Assembly: GCA_036874045.1 (NCBI GenBank)
Contig: CM072336.1
Location: forward strand, 10,258,501 to 10,322,500
From: Cymodocea nodosa
Lineage: Eukaryota; Streptophyta; Magnoliopsida; Alismatales; Cymodoceaceae
DNA: 64,000 bases
Direction of reading: 5' to 3'
Shown: positions 47,016 to 56,516 of the stretch, in pieces
Layout: every line of letters starts with the position of its first letter
Numbering within the stretch: position 1 is the stretch's first letter
Translations under genes and position numbers: made by a program
The notes under the pieces: model-generated
The model's database searches: none
Seen by the model: only the letters and a program-made list of their open reading frames with translations
What the model was told of the DNA's origin: nothing

Positions 47016-48029
47016 ATTGTATTGTTCGTCTACTTGTGTAAAATTGTATGAAATTGTATGATGTACTTGTAATGTAATTGATTCATATTAATGAATATAA
47101 TTTTTCAGATGCAATTTTCATACGTGTTTTGAATATGAAATGAATAGAATTTATTGAATATTATGTAATTTGTGGAACTTTATGAATGAATATGTAACAT
47201 ATTTACAATTTGCTGAATGACAAGATAAATGCTTAAAAATTTCTACATGTTGCAAGGTAAAATGTAAATTCTACATAATATAAAATGACTTGCAATTTAA
47301 ATCTTTATATAATGTTCAGATTTAAATGAATTTTGATTAGAATGATGCATTAATGACATAGATTTAACTTTATTTCAGTTAGCAGAAGAAAAAAAAAAAG
47401 CAAAGAGAAATTTACGAGAGTAAACTTAGAAGTTGTTAAGTGTTAACTCAATGAAGTAAGTCTGTTGAGTTAACCGTAACTCCATGAGGTCAGTAATATA
47501 ATATAAAGTCACTCCATTGATAGTTAAACATTTGGATAGTTAACGTCTCATTTTTGTCAAATACTTTATGTTAAAAACTCGTATAGTTAAGTTATTTGCA
47601 CGTGTGTTTTTAATGTTTTAAGTTGTCACGTGTTTTCCAGGTGCGTTTAGTAATGAAAAATTGAATAGTTAGATAACTGTTCGAGTTTTGATACGCATGG
47701 ATAGATAACTATTTGAGTTTTATAAAAGGACTAACGAATAGATAAATTCCTTTGTTCAGTCATGTGTTTTGCAGGTGCAAAAACTTGAAGAGTTAAAGGA
47801 TAAGTGTTTAACCGACTGTGTTCCGTTGAGTTATCTGTAACTCAACGAGGTTAGTTCGTGGATTAAGCAGAACAGTTATTCTTTTAACCACGAACGAAAC
47901 TTCGTCAGTTTAGCGATTACCATAATTTAAAATTAATAGTGATACACGTACCCATAAAAACAGGAACCACGATGCATGTTGCAAGACACATTCTTGCAAC
48001 GAGATTTATTCACTTTATGGATGTACATT
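47016..48029 (+). other. Spacer between the extra ORF and the displaced gag block
   Basis: Noncoding AT-rich DNA with palindromic GTTGAGTTA words (47450-47500, 47822-47880) around a copia-LTR-like segment. A conserved segment near 47945-48010 (GGAACCACGATGCATGTTGC) leads into the TATA-like word. Confidence 0.5.
47522..47811 (+). repeat. Copia-LTR-like segment inside AthA-2
   Basis: It is very similar to the reverse complement of 63621-63910 in the Cop-3 LTR. Shared words include TTAAAAACTCGTATAGTTAAG, GTCACGTGTTTTCCA and GTTAGATAACT. AthA-1 has different DNA, a GTTGAGTTA palindrome stretch, at the same point (about 6340-6410). No terminal motifs or duplication are visible, so this is not a simple insertion. 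Confidence 0.75.
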
Positions 48030-48040
48030 ATATATATAAA
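48030..48040 (+). promoter_or_regulatory. TATA-like sequence upstream of the displaced gag block (AthA-2)
   Basis: ATATATATAAA, matching the counterpart at 6103-6114. It could serve an internal promoter for gag and F-box transcripts. The evidence is the sequence and its conserved position only. Confidence 0.3.
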
Positions 48041-48170
48041 TCAGAATGTTATTTACGAGTTACCAGCACTTTTAAAAGAAAGGAGAATGCTTTGGAGGAA
48101 CTAGAAGAAGAAGCAGCTGATTCAACTTCATCCGACAACAAATATTTACTGAATGGAAAGCTTCAGACTG

Positions 48171-48271
48171 GTATGTAATTAATCTTCTGCTAGTTATTTA
48201 TGAGCACATGGACTCGTTCTCTAAGCACTAAGCGATTAGTAAGAACACCTACTTAGGAATTTTCATTGCAG
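48171..48271 (+). other. Possible small intron ahead of displaced gag (AthA-2)
   Basis: Donor CTG|GTATGT at 48171 and acceptor TTTTCATTGCAG ending at 48271, about 100 bases, a normal size for a plant intron. Upstream, an open stretch encodes KRKENALEELEEEAADSTSS. Joining the two open stretches is out of frame here, so a leader intron is the safer reading. Confidence 0.4.
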
Positions 48272-48355
48272 AAGAGTATTGAAAAATTTTCTGAACTGAA
48301 CTTTAACGAAATTCTTTGGGGTGTAGCTAACATTTATTTAAAAGAGAACGTAGAG

Positions 48356-49256
48356 ATGGCTGCTCCAGTAGAAAAATCATTAGGTGAGATTCTGTATCCG
48401 GAATTAGTTGATGAACTTTCATGTATTCGATTGCCAAACTTTGAGGGAGATAGGTTTGAACTGAAATCTAATTATATTAGTTAATTGCCACATTTTCATG
48501 GATTAGAAAGAGAGGATGCTTATTATTTCCTTAGAGAATTTAATGAAGTTTGTCAAATGATGAAAATGCCGAACATGAGTATAGATGCTATTAAACTTAG
48601 ATATATCTCTTTTTCTTTAAAAGACAGCTAAAAGATGGTTATATACTCTGTCGCCTGATTCAATTTCTACATGGACTGAATTTTGCTCTATTTTTCTGGA
48701 AAAATATTATCCAACACATCAAACAATTAAAAAGAAGAAAGAAATCTTAATGTGTAGCCAAAAATAGGGTGAATCATTTTAGAAATATTTTGAAAGATTT
48801 AAAGATTTATTGACTCAATGTCCACATCATGCAATGAGTAAAGCACAATTAATAGGTATAATTTATGAAGGCATAGATGTTTCAACGAAATCTTTATTAG
48901 AATCTACTTGTCAAAATGGATTTTTAAAGTTATGTAGTGAAAAAGCATGGGCATATTTAGAAAACTTTGCAAAAAGAACTGCACAGTGGGAAAATTCGAC
49001 TGAAGCTATTGCAGATAAAAAAATATTGCCAAGAGGAATGCATGAAATAGATTCAAGTACTATGCTTGAGGTGAAATTAAATGAATTAACAAAGAAAATA
49101 GAAGAGTTATCATTAAATCAAAAGCTAGTAGAAAAGAATGCAAACATAAATGATTTAGATATTATTTATGCTAGAAACTAGAGAGATAACTTGGGAAATT
49201 CTTATAATCCTAATTGGAGAAATCACCCGAATTTATTTTGGAGAAACAACAATTAA
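48356..49256 (+). pseudogene. gag: Athila gag capsid region, downstream of pol (AthA-2)
   Basis: The same order of blocks as 5787-4885: MAAPVEKSLGEI, CIRLPNFEGDRFELKSNYI, a broken central part, then DLLTQCPHHAMSKAQL and NPNWRNHPNLFWRNNN, stop at 49254-49256. The frame is cut by CAA-to-TAA at about 48481, a one-base change near 48605, TAG at the codon that is TGA in AthA-1, and CAG-to-TAG at about 49180. The piece 48810-49181 is open. No zinc knuckle lies in this part. That the block sits here in two independently inserted copies shows the displacement was inherited by the family. Confidence 0.8.
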
Positions 49257-49271
49257 CAAGGAGGAGAAAAT

Positions 49272-49541
49272 ATGAATGAGAAGAATATAAGTTATGAAGC
49301 ATTACTGGAACAAGGATCTAGAATAGAGAAATTAGAAAAGATAATCCAACAATTAAACAATCATCTAGATTTTGTATTTGGAAGTGTTGCAATTCAAAAT
49401 CAGAATAGAAATATACCACTTAGACAGAAGGAACCAATGAAAGGTAGACCTACTAGAGGATTGCTAATACAAGCTATACCTAATCCTATCAATAGAACGG
49501 TCAATGAAATTGATACCTCTTCTGGGAGGATAGCTGAATGA
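49272..49541 (+). CDS. Coiled-coil ORF, probable displaced gag C-terminal part (AthA-2)
   Basis: An intact 89-codon frame of the same length as 4869-4600, starting MNEKNISYEALLEQGSRIEK. It differs from the AthA-1 copy at a handful of residues, none introducing a stop. It starts 16 bases after the gag frame stop, behind AAGGAGGAGAAAAT. Confidence 0.6.
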   Translation: MNEKNISYEALLEQGSRIEKLEKIIQQLNNHLDFVFGSVAIQNQNRNIPLRQKEPMKGRPTRGLLIQAIPNPINRTVNEIDTSSGRIAE

Positions 49542-49730
49542 AGCAGCATATCTGAAGCAACTATCTGTATGTATATATGTTTTTATTTTTAGTTAATAGT
49601 ATCGTAGAGTTAGTCCTTAACTCAACGAACTTAGTTCGTTGAGTTATTCCTTAACTCTACGAGGGTGTGCAGTAGTTATGTTAATTTTTGTCTATGCTAA
49701 ATTTTTATTTCTGTTATACAGAATCAACAA
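49542..49730 (+). other. Spacer with inverted GTTGAGTTA words ahead of the F-box ORF
   Basis: It contains TTAACTCAACGAACTTAG then TTCGTTGAGTTATTCC, a clean inverted pair at about 49617-49655. A pyrimidine-rich stretch then ends TTATACAG at 49721, ten bases before the F-box ATG, and could act as a splice acceptor. Confidence 0.45.
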
Positions 49731-50880
49731 ATGGAATTGATGTAATTATCGTTGAATGCACTAAGGGAAGTACTGAGTAACTTGTCAGCCAAAGATTTGT
49801 GTTGTGTATCAAAGGAAATTAAAACTGTATTGAAGAAAAATATTTTCAGGGACTACAAGCTGCAAAAATGACTAAGATTAGAGATAGATCCATATGGAGG
49901 TCATTTAATCGTAGTTCAATTAACCATGAATATCTGGCTATGGAAGAAACTACTGGAATTCCACCCAATGCATTAGAAGGAATAAATCATATTATAGGGA
50001 TAGATGAAGGATTAATCATATACAAGACGAGACCAATGTATGCAAGTTTATTATTACCTAATATTTTGATAAGAAGTCCTATAACAGGAGAAGAATGGAA
50101 TATAGGAAGACCTAATAGATTTGAAGTACCAACTGTAAATTGTGGGTCAGCTTTAATATTTTCTGATAAAAATTCTGCAATTCCTGAAAATTATATTATT
50201 GAAGACCTACAGGAAATTGGGGTGAAGATTTACGCTTAAGTGTGTATAATTTTCTAAATAGATCTTGGAATGAAAATATTATGATATATCTAGGACAGAA
50301 ATCATTAATTAACCAAACACATGTCATACTTGATGGATATATATATCTTGTCACAGATATTTTAATTGCATTTGGATCTGATTTATACATAGTGAGCATA
50401 GACAGTTATGATGAATATATAGAAATTTTACTTGTACCGAGTGATATAGCTAAACCACCGTCTGCAAAATTTAATAAAATTCAAATAGGAATGTGATATA
50501 ATGAAGAAGATGATCCTACTTTATGTTTGATAAGATGGTGGGATGAACTGATGAAATTTCAAATATGGATTATGGAAGACATAAATGAATGGAAGTGGGA
50601 ATAGAAGTATATTGAAATAGATGTAGAAATAGAAACTACTACATTACCATGGAACCAAAAAGGATCCCTTTCTGTATTTCATATCATTAATGGTAATACA
50701 CTTGTATTTGGAATTTATAATGTATTACACGTTTACAAATTAAGAAGGAACAAGAACTGCATGAAAATAGAATTAATAGCAAGAAGAACTATGCCTAAAA
50801 AGTTTGCTTGGACTGATACATTTATTCCATTTGTTCCTACTTTTCAATCATGTTCTGAAGTTGTAATTTTGTGTGTTTAA
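49731..50880 (+). pseudogene. Captured F-box protein gene in AthA-2 (interrupted)
   Basis: It starts ATG at 49731 like AthA-1. It is stopped at codon 5 (CAA to TAA), has lost three codons in the F-box (KLC) and is frameshifted soon after. The body is readable in pieces at 49868-50239, 50242-50496 and on to 50880: MEETTGIPPNALEGIN, GEEWNIGRPNRFEVP, YNFLNRSWNENIMIYLG, GYIYLVTDILIAFGSD. The last ~110 codons, broken in AthA-1, read well here (WNQKGSLSVFHIINGN, LVFGIYNVLHVYKLRR) and end TAA at 50878-50880. The ancestral protein would be about 380 residues with the F-box at the N-terminus. This copy cannot make an F-box protein. Confidence 0.78.
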
Positions 50881-52586
50881 TGTTGTGTATTCTACGTTTA
50901 TGTATAAAAAATAAAAAAAACAAAATATCAATCCAGTTTGTTGGTATCTGTTCTGGGAAATCAACTAGCTTGCTTGTGAGCCACCATAGGCATAGGAGTC
51001 TGGGTTCCATACAAGACACTGAATTATCAATATCTGTTAAATGTTATTTTGTTTTATATCTTACTTTTATCTGTGAATGAAAAGTTTTCAGAATCAAAAA
51101 TCAGAATATGTAGAAGGAGATACAAACAGAACAAGGTATGTAACCAATTACTTACCTTAAATTTTAAATCAAACAAAACTGTATTCATGCCTGCTAGAAT
51201 TACTGTACTTATTGTCAAATCTTTTACATTGAGGACAATGCAAAATGTAGGTATGGGAGGGAGGTAATTAAAGTAACACCCATGTAAGTTTGTTAATTAA
51301 AAAAATTAAAATGGTACTACAAAGTTGTGGAAATTGAAAATTTTTATGAACTTGCTGTAACTATTCGATAATTGAGACTGTAAAATTTATAATCTATAAA
51401 TGCTTGAATGTTATATTTGGAAGGCTATATATGATGCTATAGAATTTATTATTTATGCAAATCTAGATATAGTATCTTATGATTTTTCTGAATTTCATGA
51501 GTTTAACAGTTTCACGATTTTAAAATGAAATCAGAATGCTTAATGAAAAATCAGTAAATTATCTGAAGTCTTGAAGGAGTTGAGATGTGAATTTTAGAAT
51601 AAATGAAACACATGATTAAAGATACATTTAATTTGACTGATTGAACTTGTAGAATGATTTATGTGTAGATCTTATTAAACTATAGAAAAAGTATATGCTT
51701 ATTGTTATGGATTCATATTTTCAGTAAATGATAGAAACATGACTATATGAGATTGGTGTTTTACTTCATCTGTATTAATGAAATACGTACATATACAGTA
51801 TGTGATTAATGCTTTGTTTTGTGTGTATTTTGATTGAAAAAAAAAGAAAAAAAAGAAAAAACAAAAGAAAAAATTGAGAGTTTATTGACTTGTTTGATCA
51901 CGAGCCTTTTGTACTTGAGCAGATAGATATGTAAGGATTGTTGACCTAAAAAAGGACACTTGAAATCTGGCAACCTAAGATCTTAATCAGATCTGGGATT
52001 GTTGACTGAAAACTCGTTACATGGGTACATTAGAAAGCTCCTATATGATTCAAGCTTGTCAAATTAACTTTTAAAGTAAAAAAAAAAGAGAAGAAAAGAA
52101 AAAGAAAAAAAAAAACATATATTGTTCTGAAAAGATACAAGTGTTTTGTGAAATACAGATATCTTATGAATCGAGTATATTTTCTGTTATCTAGAATTGT
52201 TGTAATATGAATCTAGAATTGACTTTTGAAGTTGTTTTAATGGAGATACAATTCTTTATTCTACTTGTCTTAATCATATTGAATTGGATTGTACTTTGAT
52301 TCGTATGTTGTTGAAATTTCTTCTAGAAATCTTATTGGAAAATTCAGGATAGTAGATGATGAAAAGAAGAATAAACGATAATATAATTAACACCTATGTG
52401 ATGATGATATACTTTGTATGTAATTGACATATATTCTAAGTATATTTGCAGGTTAATTATTGAAACATATAGAATATATATTTTTATGTTGAACAGAAGA
52501 AAAAAAGAAGAAGAGGAATTAATTCTAACACTTTTTGAAAGACCAATTAATTAGATCTTAGTTTGCTAAGGGACTAGCAAAATTTA
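50881..52586 (+). other. AthA-2 3' noncoding region
   Basis: Collinear with 3261-1556. It holds the ACATTGAGGACAATGC and GGTATGGGAGGGAGG motifs at 51225-51268 and A/G-rich tracts at 51837-51875 and 52078-52117. No credible ORF. Confidence 0.75.
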
Positions 52587-52599
52587 GGTATGGGGGAAG
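52587..52599 (+). other. Polypurine tract of AthA-2
   Basis: GGTATGGGGGAAG directly before the 3' LTR. Confidence 0.88.
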
Positions 52600-53288
52600 T
52601 GTTTAGAATGAAAAAGTGCATATTATTAACGGTTAAATGATGGTTAATTGCATAATATTTAGCTTATCATATGAGAATTAAGCCATTATGTTATAATTGC
52701 ACTGTTATATACTTTAATTGAAGAATCTGCTTAATTTTGGGGAATTAATGTCAATTTAGTACATTTTTGAACTGTCGGTAAGTTGCAGGCTGTGAAATTC
52801 TTAGGTATCCAAATTTTCTAATATTTCGGACAGTTATGTTTAACATACCGAACATATTTCGGACAGTTATGTTTAATAGACCGAACATGTCGGATAGTTA
52901 AGTTTAAATTGCTGAATAGTTATGTTTTGAAAGAATATTTTATTATTTCCTAAAGTACACGTGTCAAAACCATAATGCATGACTTAAGTTAACTTTCGGT
53001 GAGTTATCTCTAACTATCCAAAATTACAGCTGGGCATCGGACAGTTATATGTGTAACCCTCCGAAATCTCTTTTTATTTATAAAATAGCTGTGGACACAT
53101 GTTATGTTCTGGTAAAGTGACTTAAGTGGATTTTCGGTGAGTTAGCTGTAACTATCCGAAATGCATCTAAGCATTGGATAGTTAGACCTGTAACTCTTCG
53201 AAATGTGTATTTTATTATTAAACTGCTGCTGACACGTGTCGAGATCTAGTAGATTTACTTAAGTTATATATCAGTGAGTTATCTCTAA

Positions 53289-53406
53289 CTATCTGAAATG
53301 CATCTAAGCATCGGATAGTTAAGTTTAAAAGTATCCGAAATGCATCTAAGCATCGGATAGTTAAGTTTAAAAGTACCCAAAATGCATCTGAGCATCGGAT
53401 AGTTAA
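53289..53406 (+). repeat. ~43-bp tandem repeat, three units in the 3' LTR
   Basis: Units like CCGAAATGCATCTAAGC followed by ATCGGATAGTTAAGTTTAAA start at about 53289, 53332 and 53375. The 5' LTR has two (37931-38011), so the LTR pair differs in copy number. Confidence 0.8.
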
Positions 53407-53634
53407 ATTTATGCACGTGTTTTATAGTTAATCAACGAAGAAAGTCCGTTGAGTTATCTGTAACTCCACGATCTATTTATTTTCTAATATGCCACTGTAG
53501 CGATTGCAGAAATAGGACAGTTGGAAGAAAAACCACGATTGCATGTATTGCGTAGGGAGAAGAAATCATCGCCGTTAATATGAATGAAGGAAATCCAACT
53601 GACCATTCAATCAGAAGTAATTACTACTAAAGAA

Positions 53635-53642
53635 ATATAAAA
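53635..53642 (+). promoter_or_regulatory. TATA-like box of the AthA-2 3' LTR
   Basis: AATATAAAAG in the sense direction, about 1.04 kb into the LTR. The 5' LTR has lost it. Confidence 0.6.
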
Positions 53643-54824
53643 GAAAAGAAGAAAAAGGAAGGCAAGTGTGTATAGAGGAGGAGCACCGAGCTTTCTGTAG
53701 GCAATATCGGCAATTCTCCAAAGTACCACACCAACCATCGTTACCACCACCATATCCACCATAATCACCAACCATCAGAGGTCTATGAGAATACTTTCTT
53801 GATGTCGGGTCGATTCCGAGCAAAACACAGTGCCTAACAACCACTGTGAGGAGTGATCGGGTCACGGGAAGGGAAGCCATTTTCACCAAGCGCCAACTCA
53901 TATTTCAGGAGATTATAAAGCTTTTAGCCTTGGCTTCGAGTTGATGCCTGTATGCTGAAGAGAAGATTATCTTGCAATTTTGGACTCACGATTCTATAGG
54001 GAGAGGAGACAGAAATGTAAGTGGTTTAATTTTCAATGGTGTAATCGCGTTGCAAGTAGTGTCAGAAGTATTTACTGTCGAGTGAGATTACTTTACATTT
54101 CACCTTTCGCCCATTTCCATGTTCATATTAAAACAAAAATACCAAAAATAATTTATCTATGTTTGTATATTGTATTTCAGTGTTGTATCGTGATTAATGT
54201 TATCTTTGTCAGTGTTGTGATTGTTTTATGTTTGTTTTAGTTTTACAGTTTATTGAAATTGGTTTGTTCAAAAGACTTAAAGATTTTAATGGTTACTGTT
54301 TGAATTATCTGTTAGTATTGCTTAATGATAAATCCAATTTTTACTAACATTAAAGAGCTTAATTGATGTTATTTACAATTTGTGGAATCACTCAATGGTT
54401 GGTCGAATTCCTTTGTAAATAGCAGTATTAAAAAGAAAAGACAGCCTCGTGGAGTTAACTTAAATTGAGTTAGCCATAACTCAATGAACTTTATCCGTTG
54501 AGTTAACTGTAATTCAACGTAGAGCTTATTGAATATATAAATTTGATTGTTAACAAACGAACAGTTCTAAAATTCTTCAGCAATTCCCTATGGGATCGAC
54601 CTGTACTTGCACACTGATACAATAGACATTATGCACTTGCAGTTAAAGAACAAATTGGAATTAATATCTAAATTGTATTAAAGGTTTGTTTACTTCTTAA
54701 AGAAAAAGAATAGGCATAAAGATAAATTAACTAAGTAAAAACAGAAGTAATAAATCCAAGTTTTTCTGGTACGTTATGGAGATCTAATCAGATATTCTGG
54801 TGTAGTGCTGGGAAAACGCAAACA

Positions 54825-55203
54825 AAATGAGAATGAGCAATTAAGTTTAAACCTAAAAGGATAAGGGTGTTGGAATAAAGGTGGAGCCAAAAAGGTTAAA
54901 CTAGAAACTTTGTAAGTAACTTCATGCATGTTTAAGTAATCTTGGGTATGTCAACTTTTGTCCTTGTTATGTGTATGTTTGTGATTTGTGATGTTTTGTT
55001 TGTTTTCTTTTGTTTTAGTTTGCATTTATGTTTTTGAGTTTTTGGATTTTGTGGGTTATCCACTAAAAACCCTCCAGAGATAACACTCCACTACTAGGGT
55101 GACCTAGGGGTTTAACGACTTGTTGCATAGGCTAAATGCAACTGTGATTCCTACGAAAGTGAGTTAGGATTTCTGTTTTTAAATGTCATTGTGTTTTGAA
55201 TAA
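54825..55203 (+). other. AthB 3' noncoding region, remainder after the AthA-2 insertion
   Basis: It continues 28734-29112 (GAGAATGAGCAATTAAGTTT) and ends at TTTTGAATAA, where the reference copy goes on to its polypurine tract. The AthB 3' LTR is missing; a deletion joint with the flanking DNA is likely. Confidence 0.88.
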
Positions 55204-56516
55204 TTCCTATGAAAGGGTAGAGCCACAGATATTGTCATTGATTCGAAGACACCGTACTCCTATCCGATTTTAAATGAAAATTTCGGGAGATGAATTCATC
55301 TCATCTACCGAAGAAATGAAGTTCGAAAGTTTACCAACCACTGATGCTTCTATTAATTAATATCTGAAACGTGTGGTCCTTTGAGAAGTTAATGGTGACG
55401 AGTGATGACCATGGGACCAACGCAACGGCACAAATCAGTTGGTGAGTGGATAGAGGAGGTTTCAAACTTCACACCAAATTCCTTTTCTTTCCTTTTTATC
55501 ATAAAAATATCCCTGCAAGAAAAGCCGTGGGAAGGAGACGCAACCACCCTAACCCAGCTTCCCATGGACATGTCAGAAACATCTCTGAGACTTTTTTTAT
55601 TTTCTATGATTTAAATTCGATGATTAAGCAACAAATTGTTGAAACATTTTGAAATTTTATATTAAGATTTTTGAAATCTTCGGACATTGACTAGTTTAAG
55701 AAAGAAAATCATTTTCATATATTTCACTTCAATAGATATGAAAAATAATTTTTAATTATCTTTGAATAGTTTCAACTATTGTATATTTTTATCTATAACG
55801 AGATTAATCAAAACAATTAATAAAAGTAGAATCATCTCATAATACTATTAAGATAAGATACTTAATTTTTATCTTTTTAAAAATTATCTTCCTCATATAT
55901 AACTTCAAATTCCTATTTTACCTTAGAAATTTTGTTTGTCATATCATGTAGTAGTTTGAATAGGGAAAGTTGAAGTTATCACTTCAGTCAATGTTGTTTA
56001 AAGAAAAAAGAAATAAAGAAACAACGTACTTAAGCTTAAGCTTAGTTTATTCTATAAGTGTTTTAACAATTATGTTATGAACTATATATAATTAATGTGA
56101 ATTTTAGTTATTATTTATACTTTACACATAAAGTATTATATTTACTTTTCTAAGTTGGATACTCATTAATGGATTTTTTATTATTTTCCAAAAGTATATC
56201 TCTATGAATTATTTTTTAGTCAAGATTGATTTTAGAAACTTTACATTTCTATTTAGTACTATCTTATATTATATGAAAAATTACAAGAGAAAGACTAACT
56301 AGGTTTCGTAGAAAAATCTATATTGAGACTTGACAACCCACTTAAGTCAGCCAAAAATTTATTTTAATTGAAAATCATTGTGGGGCTTGACAACCCACTT
56401 AATTTAGCCAAAAATTTGTTTTAATTGAAAATCTTTGTGGGGCTTGGTAACCTACTTAAGTTAACCAAAATTCTTTTTAATTGATAATATCTTTAATCGG
56501 GCTTGACAACCTATTT
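55204..56516. other. Unassigned DNA between AthB and AthC
   Basis: No retrotransposon motif or convincing gene recognised. Short open stretches at 55402-55614 have no recognisable domain. This is the best candidate in the window for low-copy host DNA, apart from the tandem repeat at its right end. Confidence 0.4.
56329..56515. repeat. ~57-bp tandem repeat (about 3.3 units)
   Basis: CTTGACAACCCACTTAA-like words at 56329, 56386, 56443 and 56502 are separated by AGCCAAAAATTTGTTTTAAT-like spacers. The array abuts the presumed AthC LTR end at 56517. Confidence 0.8.

Larger units (their letters stand above)
37245..54824 (+). mobile_element. AthA-2: complete 17.6-kb Athila-type element with F-box gene and displaced gag
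   Basis: LTRs at 37245-39474 and 52600-54824, TG...CA ends, AAATG duplications at 37240-37244 and 54825-54829, primer site at 39482 and polypurine tract at 52587. The AthB sequence at 28734 shows the empty site. Internal order: zinc-knuckle mini-ORF, pol, extra ORF, gag capsid, coiled-coil ORF, F-box ORF. It is collinear with AthA-1, so the odd gene order predates both insertions. The size and the block of non-retroviral genes downstream of pol are unusual. All main ORFs are broken by stops and frameshifts. Confidence 0.96.
52600..54824 (+). repeat. AthA-2 3' LTR (2225 bp)
   Basis: The same ends as the 5' LTR, followed by the AAATG duplication. It differs from the 5' LTR by scattered substitutions and indels, one extra ~43-bp unit at 53289-53406, a retained TATA-like box, and a short deletion near 54463. 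Confidence 0.95.
26485..55203 (+). mobile_element. AthB: Athila-like element(s) in a truncated tandem array, host of AthA-2
   Basis: Order: partial LTR (26485-27268), fragment of pol end and 3' noncoding DNA (27279-29201), full-length-type LTR (29202-30749), primer site, leader, zinc-knuckle mini-ORF, pol (to 35994), 3' noncoding DNA (35995-37244), AthA-2 insertion, and the rest of the 3' noncoding DNA (54825-55203). No closing LTR is found. Two elements sharing one LTR, as made by unequal recombination, followed by deletions at 27268/27279 and at 55203, explain this best. The first LTR starts inside the extra ORF of the copia element Cop-2a. Confidence 0.85.

Noticed and set aside
53611-53901. 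A ~96-codon frame with GDYGGYGGGNDGW on the antisense strand of AthA LTRs (also at 106-300, 16947-17153, 38210-38455)
   Set aside because: It recurs because the LTR recurs. It is antisense to LTR transcription, varies in length between copies, and has no recognisable domain.
55402-55652. Host gene exon in the unassigned region
   Set aside because: Two overlapping short frames without a domain, splice context or codon bias that I can see; left unannotated.
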